A stretch of DNA of 52,910 nucleotides from an uncultured Porphyromonadaceae bacterium (GCA_947175295.1 CAMWMK010000013.1:1-52910), one strand, 5' to 3'. Counted from the stretch's first letter, positions 1-9,392 are shown. Translations and numbers: made by a program. The notes: generated from the letters alone by a model not told the origin.

Positions 1-2
1 AT

Positions 3-152
3 ATCCTCTCAAACCATATTTCCAATACGGTACCGATAACCGGTGTATTGCCTAAAGACAAGGCTATGATACTCCGGGAACTTGACAAAGCGATAGCAGA
101 GTTCCCAGAACAGGAACTCAAGGCATATCGCAACAGGGTATGGCATCTGTGA
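3..152 (+). CDS. C-terminal fragment of an unknown protein (5' end outside window)
   Basis: Reading frame 3 is open from the window edge to a TGA at 150-152 and gives 49 residues ending in RNRVWHL. The other two plus frames hit stops within about 60 bases, and this frame has a charged, helical composition (KDKAMILRELDKAI) typical of a real C-terminus. I do not recognise the family and cannot give a function. It lies just upstream of an IS-like hairpin, so it could belong to a mobile element or simply be a neighbouring chromosomal gene. Confidence 0.45.
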   Translation: MLSNHISNTVPITGVLPKDKAMILRELDKAIAEFPEQELKAYRNRVWHL

Positions 153-273
153 ATGTTTCAACCTCTGTTCAGTCTGCTCATTTTGGGCAGACTTTTTTTA
201 GTTATCCATTCAAGAATTAGAAAACAACAGCCTTGTAATTGTATGAGTATCGACGATACCGTTAAGTCAAAAA

Positions 274-357
274 AGTGAGGCTGTGTCAAAATGAACTGCA
301 CCCCAAAAGTTTTTTGTCTAACTTTTGGGGTGTAGTTCATTACGACACAGCTTCACT
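274..357. repeat. Long hairpin resembling two abutted IS3-family ends
   Basis: Arms 274-311 and 320-357 are inverted repeats of 38 bases with a few mismatches, around an 8-base loop. The inner part (TGAACTGCACCCCAAAAGTT and its near complement) matches the typical ends of IS3-family elements of the IS150 type. The outer part (GAGGCTGTGTC and GACACAGCTTC) resembles ends of other Bacteroidales insertion sequences. No transposase lies between the arms, so this is a MITE-like or excised relic. It could also terminate transcription of the upstream gene. The minus-strand open frame over it is a by-product of the repeat. Confidence 0.6.
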
Positions 358-413
358 CATTGCTTTATTCCCTGAAAATATCCGGTAAGTAAGGATATTC
401 GGGAATTTTTAAT

Positions 414-421
414 TAACTTTG
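414..421 (+). promoter_or_regulatory. Probable -7 promoter element before the DUF4861 gene
   Basis: TAACTTTG matches the Bacteroidetes -7 consensus TAnnTTTG and lies 65 bases before the ATG at 487. No convincing TTTG lies about 20 bases upstream, so the promoter may be weak or need an activator. Confidence 0.45.
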
Positions 422-486
422 CAGAAGCTTATCGCAGGGCGGTATCGTCTGCCTACTGCTAAATACCTATAAAATCTCTATATATC

Positions 487-1659
487 ATGAATTTATCTGG
501 AATAAAAAGTCTTTCCGTTGCGGTGGCTGCCATCGCCATATGTCTTTGCTCCTGTTCCCGCGGAGTGACAGTCAGTGTGTATAATCCCTCGGAGAAGGCC
601 CGCAACGCTCAAGTGGTGGAGATTGACGCGTCTTCGATCACCGACCGCCTCGGCGTGGACTTCAACGTGAAGGACTCCCAGGGTAACCCTCTAGTCACGC
701 AGATCACATACGACAACAAAATCCTCCTTCAGGGAGACTTCCCCGGAAAGGAGACCAGGAAATTTGTTTTCAGGAAAGGGAAGGATCGAAATGAGTCTGT
801 TCCGGAGGTTTACTGCATGGGGCAGATACGTCACGACATGCAGGATGACTTCACCTGGGAGAACGACCGTGGCGGCTACCGTCTTTACGGACCTTCTTAC
901 CGTGCGAAAGGAGGGAACGTAAGCGGGTATGACATATGGACAAAATCAGTGGATTATCCTGTCCTGTCCGCAAGATACGACGACCACATGGCAGGTTGCG
1001 GCTCCTATCACAAGGACCACGGCACGGGAATGGATGTCTACACAGTAGGACGTACTCTCGGGGCTGGAATGAACGCCCTAATGCTTCCTTCCGGAGAGAT
1101 CGCCTATCCCTGTGCCTATCAGGAATGCGACATAATAGAGAACGGTCCGCTGCGCATGACCGCTAAGATCACATGCTATCCCGAGACGGTCGGTGAGGAT
1201 CAGGGGGTAGTGGAGACAAGGACTATCTCACTTGACAAAGGGTCATGGCTCAACAGGACGGAAATCAGCTACACCGGCCTCTCCGGGGAGTATCCGATGG
1301 TAAACGGCATAGTCGTGCACAAGCAGAATACCAAAGGGTATGTACTGGATGAGGGAAAGCGTTTTCTGGCATATGGCGACCTTACCGATGACAAAGAGAA
1401 AGGAAACGGCATAATCTTCATAGGTGTGGTCAATCCTGAAGCTCCAGACAGTGTGGCATATCATCCACTCGAACCGAATGCGGGCGATGCTGTGGGCCAT
1501 ATAATGTCACATACCTCCTACAGGCCGGGCGAGAACTATGTCTATTACTGGGGTTCCGGTTGGAGCAAAGGAGGAGTGAGGGGACTGAAGGCCTGGACCG
1601 AATATCTGGGCGACTTTCATGAAGCGCTGCGCAATCCCCTCGAGGTAAGGGTTAAGTAA
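487..1659 (+). CDS. DUF4861 family lipoprotein
   Basis: This is a 390-residue secreted protein. Residues 1-23 form a signal peptide ending in a lipobox (LCSC), so it is probably anchored in the outer membrane. The rest is beta-rich, with motifs such as YDIWTKSVDYPVLSARYDDH, HKDHGTGMDVYTVGRTLGAG and YYWGSGWSKGG, which I recognise as the DUF4861 family often found in polysaccharide loci next to GH88 and GH105 genes. No catalytic activity can be inferred from the sequence. It is the first gene of the plus-strand block and is followed after 67 bases by the hybrid regulator. The family call rests on recalled motif character, not on a search. Confidence 0.7.
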   Translation: MNLSGIKSLSVAVAAIAICLCSCSRGVTVSVYNPSEKARNAQVVEIDASSITDRLGVDFNVKDSQGNPLVTQITYDNKILLQGDFPGKETRKFVFRKGKDRNESVPEVYCMGQIRHDMQDDFTWENDRGGYRLYGPSYRAKGGNVSGYDIWTKSVDYPVLSARYDDHMAGCGSYHKDHGTGMDVYTVGRTLGAGMNALMLPSGEIAYPCAYQECDIIENGPLRMTAKITCYPETVGEDQGVVETRTISLDKGSWLNRTEISYTGLSGEYPMVNGIVVHKQNTKGYVLDEGKRFLAYGDLTDDKEKGNGIIFIGVVNPEAPDSVAYHPLEPNAGDAVGHIMSHTSYRPGENYVYYWGSGWSKGGVRGLKAWTEYLGDFHEALRNPLEVRVK

Positions 1660-1726
1660 GTTGTAGGCTATGGGTTTCAAGGGGTGATGTCCGTCGGGTG
1701 GGATTTGGTGTTAAGGGTTCAATTGT

Positions 1727-4700
1727 ATGGGAAGATCACGAATGCGAAACAAACTTCTGGCAGCGATGCTCTTGATTGCGGTCTCAGGCTATATCATTAT
1801 GTCGCCCGACATTTGGGCGGCCGGTCAGGGGAGTCGGTTTTCCAATCTCGGAATAGACGACGGACTCTCCCAGATGTCGGTCATGAAGATATATCAGGAC
1901 TCAAAGGGCTACATATGGTTAGGCACGAGAAACGGTCTGAATAAATATGACGGCAATTCCGTCACTGTCTATAAGCCGGACAACGAGGATCGGGCTCATT
2001 CACTCGTCGACCGCCAGATAACCGCCATTACCGAAGACAGCGCCGGAAACCTATGGATCGGCACCGGAAAAGGTCTAAGCAGGCTTGATACGGAGACGGG
2101 ACGCATCCTGTCTTATTCCCCTGACAAGCATCCATGGTTGGGTTCAGGTGTACGCTCCTTGCTTATCGATTCAGACGGAAACATATGGGTGGGTACCCAG
2201 CGAGGTCTGTATCTGTTTGATCCTGGCCGGGCGGAAGGCAAGTCCATGAATTTAGGCGGAAGGCTTGACAATGTCTCCATCACTGCGCTTGGTGAGGGTA
2301 AAGACGGAAGGCTTCTCATAGGCACGGTAGGTAAGGGTCTCTATGCGGCTGATAGACGCCTCAAGGATGTGAAGCAGTACAGGAATGACGAATTCCTGGC
2401 TGGTGCGAGCGTATCGGACATTCTCGTGAATAAGGAGAACGGGGAGTGGTGGATAGCCACTTCCGACGGTGGGCTCTCATGCATTGACGAGGAGAAATGG
2501 AAGAAACTCACATACAGCGGGTCAAATTCGCCGCTATCGACAGATAATATCCGATGTCTCGCTCTTGATGACGGCGACATAGTCATCGGCACCTTCGACG
2601 GCCTCTTCTCCATAGAGACCGCTACCGGAAGGCTGACACGCCATTCGAAAGCCGACGCGTCGCAGGGCAACCTGAGCCACTTCTCAATATATTCCCTTTG
2701 CGTCGACCATAGCGGAGGGCTGTGGGTAGGAAGTTATTCGGGAGGTGCCGACTATTACAGCCGGCATAACAACCGGTTTCAGCTGCATTCGCCTTCAGGG
2801 GGAGATTCCGGAAATGTGGCCGGTGTATTCGGACAGATAGTCGACGGAGGTGCGGGTAGGCTCTATATAGCCACTGAAGGAAGCGGTCTCCTCGAATACG
2901 ACGGCGAGACCGGAAAGAGCGTCTGGCATCTTTACGATGCCTCAGACGGACACAACATCGTCAAATCACTTCTTAAGGAAGGGGACCGGATATGGTGTGG
3001 CACCAACAGCGGGACAGTTTATTCCTACGACATACGCAGCGGCAGATTCCATCATGCCTATACTCTTCCTGTCCCGGGATCGATCTATTCCATGGTGAAG
3101 GACAGTGACGGCAACCTTTGGTGCGCCTCATCAAAACCTCAGCAGGGATTGGTCAGGATTTCACCTGATGGTGCGATTCAGACCGAATTCGAATCAGGCG
3201 ATACGGTATGGACACCCGGAAGCAGCCGCTGTCTTGCCGAGGTCAAGCCGGGAGTCATCCTTGTCGGGACAAGCAATAACGGCCTTTACCGCTACGATAC
3301 CCGTACGAAACGCCATGAGGTGTTTGACACCGGCGGAAAGGACCATGGCTATATCCCTTCCAACTATGTCACTTCCCTCACTCCCGACAAGGACGGGAGG
3401 ATATGGGTGAGCACATTCGGAGGCGGCCTGAGCCTCTATGAGGATGGAAAAGGAATCATCAAGAGCGTGACCAAGGCAGACGGTCTTGATGACACAGACG
3501 TCAACATGACGGTCGTTGACGAGTTAGGCAGACTGTGGCTCAGTACCGGGCGTTCGATAATCTCTTACGATCCCGACAGCGGAGAGACCCACAACTTCAG
3601 GATGGGAAGTGGTGTGGGCGCACAGGAATTCACTCCCCACAGTGGCGCCCTTCTTCAAGACGGAAGGATCGGCTTCAGCACAGCCAAGGGATTCGTGACC
3701 TTCAGCCCTGCTTCGATGCAGCTCAACACATACCGTCCGCCCGTTGTCTTCACAGGGCTGGAGATCAATAATAAGACGGTGCGTCCTGAAGATGGAGGTA
3801 TTCTTGAAAAGGAACTTGACGACACTTCCGAACTCAGACTTGCCTACGACCAGAACAACATCACGATCAGCTACGCAATCCTCAACTATGTAAGTCCATC
3901 GCACAACACATATGCTGTAAGGCTGCTTGGCTACGATGATGAGTGGCATGAGGTCGGTTCCCGCACGTCGGCCTATTATACCAACCTCCATCCGGGCAAA
4001 TATACCTTTGAGGTCAAGGCTGCCAACAACGACGGAATATGGAACGACACTCCCCGCAGCCTCACAATTGTGGTCCGTCCCCCGATCTGGGACACATGGT
4101 ATGCCTGGCTTCTCTATATAGTGCTTTTCCTTGGCACATGCTTGCTTATCGGCTACTATATACTGAAGAAGAAGACATTGGAGCAGCGAGTCGACTTCCA
4201 GCGCAAGGAGCAGGAGAAGGCTGAGGAGTTCCACCGCAGCAAGGTCCAGATGTTCACCAACTTCTCGCACGAGCTACGCACTCCGCTCACGCTTATCATC
4301 CCTCCGTTGGAGGAACTGTTGCACCGTACGGACTTCAACCACGACGTGAAGAACAAGCTTGGCCTCATCCACAATAACTCGCAGCGTATGCTCACCCTCG
4401 TCAACCAGCTGATGGATCTCCGCAAGAGCCAGGATGGCAAGATGAAGCTGAGGGTATCGAAAGAGGAGATGTGCGGATTCATGCAGGAGATATACTGTGC
4501 TTTCGACCATCTGGCTGAAGGGAAAGAGATAAATTTTGAGTTCCGTAGCGGCAGGGACAGGATAGCGGGTTGGTTTGACCGGGACATATGCGACAAAGTG
4601 CTCTTCAATCTCCTTTCCAACGCCTTCAAGTTCACACGTCCTGGCGGCAACGTCACGATGACGCTGTCGGAAGGAATACCCACTCCGATGTCATCTTACA

Positions 4701-5833
4701 ATCCGAAAGTGGAGGATCTTAAGGCAAAAGGGTTGCGGTGCGTCAGTATTTCCGTGAGCGATTCCGGCCGGGGCATACCGGCTGAAGATCTCGTGAGGAT
4801 CTTCGATCCTTTCTATCAGGTGGAAGATAACAAGTCCAAAAACAACTTAGGCACTGGAATAGGCCTCAGCCTCACGAGGATGATCGTAGAGCTGCACCAC
4901 GGAGCGATATGGGCCGGCAACAATCCCGACGGAGGTGCCGTATTCCATGTCGTTTTGCCCATCGACCGTGACGCCTATTCTGATGATGAACTCGACAGAG
5001 AGGCGGCGGACCGCGTTGTGGTTGACGTCATTCCCTCGCCCGCTCCGGAAGCCACAGGACTCGACCGGCGCTACAAGGTGCTGTTGGTGGAAGACAACGA
5101 GGAGGTGCGTGGATATGTCAAAGGTTGCCTGCTGCCCTATTTCGATGTAGTGGAGGCTGACAACGGCGAGGATGCGTTTGATATGGCGGTGGCGGAGTAT
5201 CCCGACATAATAGTCAGCGACATCATGATGCCGCGTAAGGATGGTCTGGAGCTATGTGCCCAGATAAAGGGTGATATGCGTACTGAGCATATGCCTGTGA
5301 TCCTGATGACAGCCCGATGCATGACCATGCATATCAAGGAGGGGTTCTCGTCGGGAGCCGACGACTACATAGTCAAACCGTTCAGCATGGACGTGCTTAT
5401 CCTGAGGATCAGGAACATACTCGTGGCGCGTGAGAAACTCAAGAAACTCTACGGCAAGAAATTCTCGCTTGAATCGCTCGGTATAAAGGTTACGTCGGCC
5501 GAGGATAAGTTCACACAGAAGTTCTTCCAGGTGATAGAAGACAATATAGCCAACTCCGAGCTCAACATCGACATGATATGTAAGGAGATCGGTCTGAGCC
5601 GAACCAATCTCTACCGTAAGCTGAAGGCGATAACCGACCTCTCGCCGGTGGAGCTGATACGCAACAAGCGTCTGGAGGTGGCGACGCGTCTACTGAAGGA
5701 GTCTGACTATTCGGTTTCGGAAATATCGACGTATGTGGGTTTCAACAGCCATGCCTACTTCACGCAGTGCTTCAAGTCCGCCTATGGATGCTCGCCTTCG
5801 GAGTATGTGGCGAGGGAAGGAAAGAAGGTGTGA
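1727..5833 (+). CDS. Hybrid two-component system sensor/regulator (HTCS)
   Basis: This 1368-residue protein combines a sensor kinase and a transcription factor. After a signal peptide or N-terminal membrane segment, residues about 35-690 contain repeated propeller blades (patterns such as IWLGTRNGLNKYD and LWIGTGKGLSRLD). A Y_Y_Y domain follows, then a membrane segment near 792-814, a HisKA motif FSHELRTPLT with phospho-acceptor His848, an HATPase with GRGIP and GTGIGLSL boxes, a receiver domain with Asp1165 in VSDIMMP, and an AraC-type helix-turn-helix at the C-terminus (NLYRKLKAITDLSPVELI). It would sense an oligosaccharide in the periplasm and activate the surrounding locus. An internal start at 1742 (MRNKLL) is also possible. 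The architecture is complete. Confidence 0.97.
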   Translation: MGRSRMRNKLLAAMLLIAVSGYIIMSPDIWAAGQGSRFSNLGIDDGLSQMSVMKIYQDSKGYIWLGTRNGLNKYDGNSVTVYKPDNEDRAHSLVDRQITAITEDSAGNLWIGTGKGLSRLDTETGRILSYSPDKHPWLGSGVRSLLIDSDGNIWVGTQRGLYLFDPGRAEGKSMNLGGRLDNVSITALGEGKDGRLLIGTVGKGLYAADRRLKDVKQYRNDEFLAGASVSDILVNKENGEWWIATSDGGLSCIDEEKWKKLTYSGSNSPLSTDNIRCLALDDGDIVIGTFDGLFSIETATGRLTRHSKADASQGNLSHFSIYSLCVDHSGGLWVGSYSGGADYYSRHNNRFQLHSPSGGDSGNVAGVFGQIVDGGAGRLYIATEGSGLLEYDGETGKSVWHLYDASDGHNIVKSLLKEGDRIWCGTNSGTVYSYDIRSGRFHHAYTLPVPGSIYSMVKDSDGNLWCASSKPQQGLVRISPDGAIQTEFESGDTVWTPGSSRCLAEVKPGVILVGTSNNGLYRYDTRTKRHEVFDTGGKDHGYIPSNYVTSLTPDKDGRIWVSTFGGGLSLYEDGKGIIKSVTKADGLDDTDVNMTVVDELGRLWLSTGRSIISYDPDSGETHNFRMGSGVGAQEFTPHSGALLQDGRIGFSTAKGFVTFSPASMQLNTYRPPVVFTGLEINNKTVRPEDGGILEKELDDTSELRLAYDQNNITISYAILNYVSPSHNTYAVRLLGYDDEWHEVGSRTSAYYTNLHPGKYTFEVKAANNDGIWNDTPRSLTIVVRPPIWDTWYAWLLYIVLFLGTCLLIGYYILKKKTLEQRVDFQRKEQEKAEEFHRSKVQMFTNFSHELRTPLTLIIPPLEELLHRTDFNHDVKNKLGLIHNNSQRMLTLVNQLMDLRKSQDGKMKLRVSKEEMCGFMQEIYCAFDHLAEGKEINFEFRSGRDRIAGWFDRDICDKVLFNLLSNAFKFTRPGGNVTMTLSEGIPTPMSSYNPKVEDLKAKGLRCVSISVSDSGRGIPAEDLVRIFDPFYQVEDNKSKNNLGTGIGLSLTRMIVELHHGAIWAGNNPDGGAVFHVVLPIDRDAYSDDELDREAADRVVVDVIPSPAPEATGLDRRYKVLLVEDNEEVRGYVKGCLLPYFDVVEADNGEDAFDMAVAEYPDIIVSDIMMPRKDGLELCAQIKGDMRTEHMPVILMTARCMTMHIKEGFSSGADDYIVKPFSMDVLILRIRNILVAREKLKKLYGKKFSLESLGIKVTSAEDKFTQKFFQVIEDNIANSELNIDMICKEIGLSRTNLYRKLKAITDLSPVELIRNKRLEVATRLLKESDYSVSEISTYVGFNSHAYFTQCFKSAYGCSPSEYVAREGKKV

Positions 5834-5910
5834 AGAATGGAGTGTTGAGTAAGGGGATTGGTGGAATATTTGTTGATTTGGAGGATTTTTACAGCAATTG
5901 GTACAATATT

Positions 5911-5954
5911 GGAATGCTCCGTTAGGATTTATACTTAACTTCGCGGAGTATTCC
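5911..5954. promoter_or_regulatory. Inverted repeat around a promoter before the first GH105 gene (candidate operator)
   Basis: GGAATGCTCCG (5911-5921) and CGGAGTATTCC (5944-5954) are complementary at 10 of 11 positions with a 22-base spacer. The spacer contains TAACTTCG (5936-5943), one mismatch from the -7 consensus. The placement suits binding by a dimeric regulator such as the AraC-type domain of the upstream HTCS. That link is inference. Confidence 0.45.
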
Positions 5955-5980
5955 GATAATCTTTTTTACCAATTAGCAGA

Positions 5981-7567
5981 ATGATACGAAGATTCACATT
6001 GATCCTTATGCTTGCGGCGCTGTCAATATCGGCTGCCTCCGCTTACTTCCCTTACGGAGCTTCCGATAAATGGTCTGAGCGTATGGCACAGACCGTCATG
6101 ACGCGCTATCCCTCGGCCTTGACTATTCCCTTCAAACCCTGGTGCTATCCCCAGGGATATTTCTTGAGCGGCCTCGACAAGCTGTGGAGATCCACTGGCG
6201 ACCGCAAATATTACGACTACATCATGAACTGGGCGGAAAGTGTGGTTGACGCAGACGGCGCTCCCGTATATTTCCGGGGCCGAAGTATGGACGACATGAT
6301 GGCCGGAGCTGTAGTGGTGTGGGCTTACCGACAGACAGGAGATGAACGTTTCCGCAAGGCTGCCGAGCGCATTCGACGCAGTTACGATGACTATCCCCGC
6401 ACTTCTGACGGCATATTCTGGCACGGTCGGGGCACGAAGGGCCAGATATGGGTAGACGGTGTCTTTATGGGCCAGATGTTCCTTACGAAATACGGTAAGT
6501 ATATCGGCGACGCGGACTACTGCTTCGATGAGGCGGCCCGTCAGCTCAAGGGTATGTACCGCCATCTCCGGAAGGGAGACAGCGGCCTGCTTCTTCATGG
6601 CTGGGATGAGGACAAGGATGCCCGCTGGGCCGACCCGCAGACAGGTTTCGCCCCGGAGATATGGAGTGAAGGCCTCGGATGGTATGCTCTGATTATGGTG
6701 GAGACCCTTGAGGTTTTCCCGAAAGACCATCCGGAATACAAGGACCTTGTGGACATCACGCGCAGTCTGATGGCCGGGCTGAAGGCGACGCAGGATCCTA
6801 CTGCCGGACTCTGGTATCAGGTGGTCGACAAAGGAGACCGGCCCGGCAACTGGCATGAGACGTCGGGCAGCGGAATGTTTGTCTATGCTCTGCAGCGCGC
6901 CATAGAGCTGGGCCTGATAAAGGAGGCCGACTACAAGGATAATGTCATAAAGGGCTATTATGGACTTCTTTCGAAGGCGAAGGTCAGTCCTGCAGACGGT
7001 CTTCTCGATCTTTATGATGCCAATGACGGTCTCGGAATACAGAAGGACTATCAGACCTATGTAACGCGTCCCAGGAAGATGAACGGCCAGGAGGTCATCT
7101 CATCATTCCTTTGGGCCACATGGATAGTGGAGAACGCCTATCCGGACATTCCGACACTTGCCGAGAGGAATCCCATGCCGAAAAGATATGCCTGTACGGA
7201 TTACTCGGGCGGTCGGGTAATGGTCTATGAGAACGATTCCCTCGTATGGGAACATCCCGCTCCGCTAAGCAATGACGTCTGGATGCTTGACAGCGGCAAC
7301 ATACTCTTCACCACCGGCAAGGGTGTGCTTGAGATGACGATGGCCAACGACACGGTATTCCATTATGACAGCGACAGCCATATCTTCGCCTGCCAGCGTC
7401 TGGAAAACGGCAATACCTTTATAGGTGAGTGTGAGAGCGGACGTCTGCTTGAGCTTACTCCCGAACTTAAGGTGGCTAAGGAAATCTGTATCTCCCCACG
7501 GGAGAGAAAGGAAAGAAATCATTCATCAGGAATGCCCGCAGACTGTCTGACGGCCACTATCTCGTAG
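5981..7567 (+). CDS. GH105 unsaturated rhamnogalacturonyl/glucuronyl hydrolase, frameshifted near its C-terminal propeller
   Basis: Residues 1-22 are a signal peptide (MIRRFTLILMLAALSISAASA). Residues about 25-390 form an (alpha/alpha)6 barrel of family GH105, with DDMMAG, FWHGRGTKGQIWVDGVFM (Asp159 is the likely catalytic acid) and PEIWSEGLGWYALIMVE. These enzymes remove the 4,5-unsaturated uronic acid left by lyases. From about residue 405 a repeat-rich beta-propeller starts (GGRVMVYENDSLVWEHP). The reading frame then runs out of coding sense near residue 505 and stops at 7567, while the propeller clearly continues in another frame up to 8001. The catalytic domain is intact, so activity may survive if the truncated protein folds. 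Confidence 0.9.
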   Translation: MIRRFTLILMLAALSISAASAYFPYGASDKWSERMAQTVMTRYPSALTIPFKPWCYPQGYFLSGLDKLWRSTGDRKYYDYIMNWAESVVDADGAPVYFRGRSMDDMMAGAVVVWAYRQTGDERFRKAAERIRRSYDDYPRTSDGIFWHGRGTKGQIWVDGVFMGQMFLTKYGKYIGDADYCFDEAARQLKGMYRHLRKGDSGLLLHGWDEDKDARWADPQTGFAPEIWSEGLGWYALIMVETLEVFPKDHPEYKDLVDITRSLMAGLKATQDPTAGLWYQVVDKGDRPGNWHETSGSGMFVYALQRAIELGLIKEADYKDNVIKGYYGLLSKAKVSPADGLLDLYDANDGLGIQKDYQTYVTRPRKMNGQEVISSFLWATWIVENAYPDIPTLAERNPMPKRYACTDYSGGRVMVYENDSLVWEHPAPLSNDVWMLDSGNILFTTGKGVLEMTMANDTVFHYDSDSHIFACQRLENGNTFIGECESGRLLELTPELKVAKEICISPRERKERNHSSGMPADCLTATIS

Positions 7568-7590
7568 CCCACTACGGAGGCAAGAAGGCG

Positions 7591-8001
7591 GTGGAGTATG
7601 ACGCCGACGGGAAAGTGGTATGGGAAGTGCCGGTGTCGGGTGGGGCGCATTCCGTAGTAAGGCTGCCGGGAGGCAATACACTGGTGGCAGTTGCCGACGC
7701 CGACAAAAATCCGCGCTTGGTGGAGTATAATCCAAGGAAGGAGATAGTATGGCAACTGAGCAACGATGACTTTCCCGAAAGCCGGCCGTTCAGGTTCCTG
7801 ACAGGGCTGCAGTATATCCCGGAGAAGGACGGAGTCCTGTTCACCAACTGGCAGGGTCATACTAAGGAGGCCGTTGAGCCCCATATGTTTTTCGTCACCC
7901 GCGATAAGAGAATACTCGCTACTGTCGGCGACCGGGACGGAATAAAATCCCTTTCCTCGGTCTGTGTTGACGATTGCGGTGTAAAAAACGCTCTGCATTA
8001 G
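7591..8001 (+). pseudogene. Frameshifted C-terminal half of the GH105 protein's beta-propeller
   Basis: In this frame the propeller of the preceding gene resumes (KVVWEVPVSGGAHSVVRLPG, ILATVGDRDGIKS). The frame is already sensible upstream of the nominal GTG start, reading RNARRLSDGHYLVAHYGGKK from about 7528. The switch from the GH105 frame must lie at about 7485-7530, close to the run CCCC at 7494-7497. Restoring one base there would give a single protein of roughly 673 residues. I see no canonical slippery heptamer, so a real mutation, phase variation or an assembly error are more likely than programmed frameshifting. It is unlikely to be a separate gene because it has no own signal peptide or spacer. 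Confidence 0.8.
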
Positions 8002-8064
8002 CATTTTGGGAAAATCGTGCAAATTTTTGAAATAATCCTTATAAGCGGTTTCGCAGGTAAATGC

Positions 8065-8072
8065 TAACTTTG
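8065..8072 (+). promoter_or_regulatory. -7 promoter element before the GH88 gene
   Basis: TAACTTTG followed by CG matches TAnnTTTG and lies 88 bases before the ATG at 8160. This argues that the longer open frame beginning at 8061, which would run over the promoter, is not the true start. Confidence 0.55.
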
Positions 8073-8159
8073 CGACATCATTTTTTCAGTCTTGAGTCGT
8101 CAGCCTCGGGGCTAAAGAATGCAGAGCATAGAATCAGAAAACATAAAATTGATCTACAT

Positions 8160-9392
8160 ATGAAACTCTATTCATTACTCATACCGATGGCGCTGCTCAT
8201 GGGAGGCTGCGCTCAGAAGACCGGAACTCCGGAAAACATAGTGGCCGACAACTTCGCTTTCGCCGACCGTCAGCTCAGATTTGCATTCACTGAGATCGAC
8301 AGTGCGATGCAGAGGCTCGACGAGAGGCAGAAGGAGAACATGGTGTTCGCTCCGCGCAACATTCAGCCGGACGGTTCGCTCCGTCTGGTGGCTTCACGAG
8401 ACTGGTGCAGCGGATTCTTTCCGGGAGAGCTGTGGTATATGTATGAATATACAGGCGATGACTTCTGGAAGCAAAAGGCCATTGAGTTCACCGCTCCGGT
8501 AGAGAGGGAAAAGACCAACGCCGGGACCCACGACATGGGCTTCAAGGTATATTGCAGCTTCGGCAACGGCTACCGTCTGACGAACGATTCCACCTACAGA
8601 GACGTAATAATCGAGTCGGCCCGCACCCTGGCCACCCGCTTCAAGGATAAGGTTGGCGCCATTCGCTCCTGGGACCATAACCGCGATAAATGGCAGTGTC
8701 CGGTCATCATCGACAACATGATGAACCTCGAGCTTCTCTTCGAGGCGGCCAAAGAGTCGGGCGACAGCACGCTCCGCGACATCGCGGTGAAGCATGCGAA
8801 GACCACGATGAAGAATCACTTCCGTCCCGACTACAGCAGCTACCACGTGGTGGACTATGACACCATCACCGGGCAGGTGCTCCACAAACATACCCACCAG
8901 GGATATGCGCACGAGTCGGCATGGTCACGTGGGCAGGCCTGGGGCCTTTATGGCTACACGATGTGCTACCGCGAGACGGGCGACAAGGAGTTTCTCAATC
9001 AGGCGAAGCATATCAGCGACTATATATTCGACAGCCCGGCTCTTCCGGACGATCTCATACCTTACTGGGACTATCAGGCACCGGGCATCCCCAATGAGCC
9101 ACGCGACGTTTCGGCTGCGGCAGTGACCGCCTGCGCGCTTTACGAACTCTCCATGTATGACAGGGAGAATGCAGAGACCCATAAGAGGCGAGCCGATAAG
9201 ATTCTTGAGAGCATCACGGCCCACTACCGCGCGAAGGAGAACGCCGACCGCGGATTCCTGACGCTTCACAGCGTGGGCTCGGGCAATAGCAACTCGGAAG
9301 TGGACGTGCCGATAATCTATGCGGACTATTACTTCCTGGAGGCTCTTCTTAAGAAACAAAAGCTTGAAAAAGACGGAACAGCGATATTGTAA
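8160..9392 (+). CDS. GH88 unsaturated glucuronyl hydrolase, lipoprotein
   Basis: The 410-residue protein starts at 8160 with a lipoprotein signal (MKLYSLLIPMALLMGGC). The reading frame extends upstream to 8061, but that part overlaps the promoter. GH88 marks are NAGTHDMGF (Asp125), CPVIIDNMMNLELL (Asp185, the likely catalytic residue), ESAWSRGQAWGLYGY and IYADYYFLEAL. The enzyme hydrates and releases unsaturated glucuronic acid or related residues from the non-reducing end of lyase products. It would act after the PL8 and PL6 lyases encoded downstream. Its length and motif set match the family. Confidence 0.93.
   Translation: MKLYSLLIPMALLMGGCAQKTGTPENIVADNFAFADRQLRFAFTEIDSAMQRLDERQKENMVFAPRNIQPDGSLRLVASRDWCSGFFPGELWYMYEYTGDDFWKQKAIEFTAPVEREKTNAGTHDMGFKVYCSFGNGYRLTNDSTYRDVIIESARTLATRFKDKVGAIRSWDHNRDKWQCPVIIDNMMNLELLFEAAKESGDSTLRDIAVKHAKTTMKNHFRPDYSSYHVVDYDTITGQVLHKHTHQGYAHESAWSRGQAWGLYGYTMCYRETGDKEFLNQAKHISDYIFDSPALPDDLIPYWDYQAPGIPNEPRDVSAAAVTACALYELSMYDRENAETHKRRADKILESITAHYRAKENADRGFLTLHSVGSGNSNSEVDVPIIYADYYFLEALLKKQKLEKDGTAIL

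Noticed and set aside
158..340. 60-codon minus-strand frame at the left end
   Set aside because: It is the translation of one arm of the IS-like hairpin and has no protein-like composition.
3524..4270. 248-codon minus-strand frame inside the HTCS gene
   Set aside because: It is a shadow of the opposite strand, where domain motifs are continuous and unambiguous.
7485..7530. Programmed -1 frameshifting in the GH105 gene
   Set aside because: No X-XXY-YYZ heptamer or downstream pseudoknot is evident. A simple one-base loss explains the data better.
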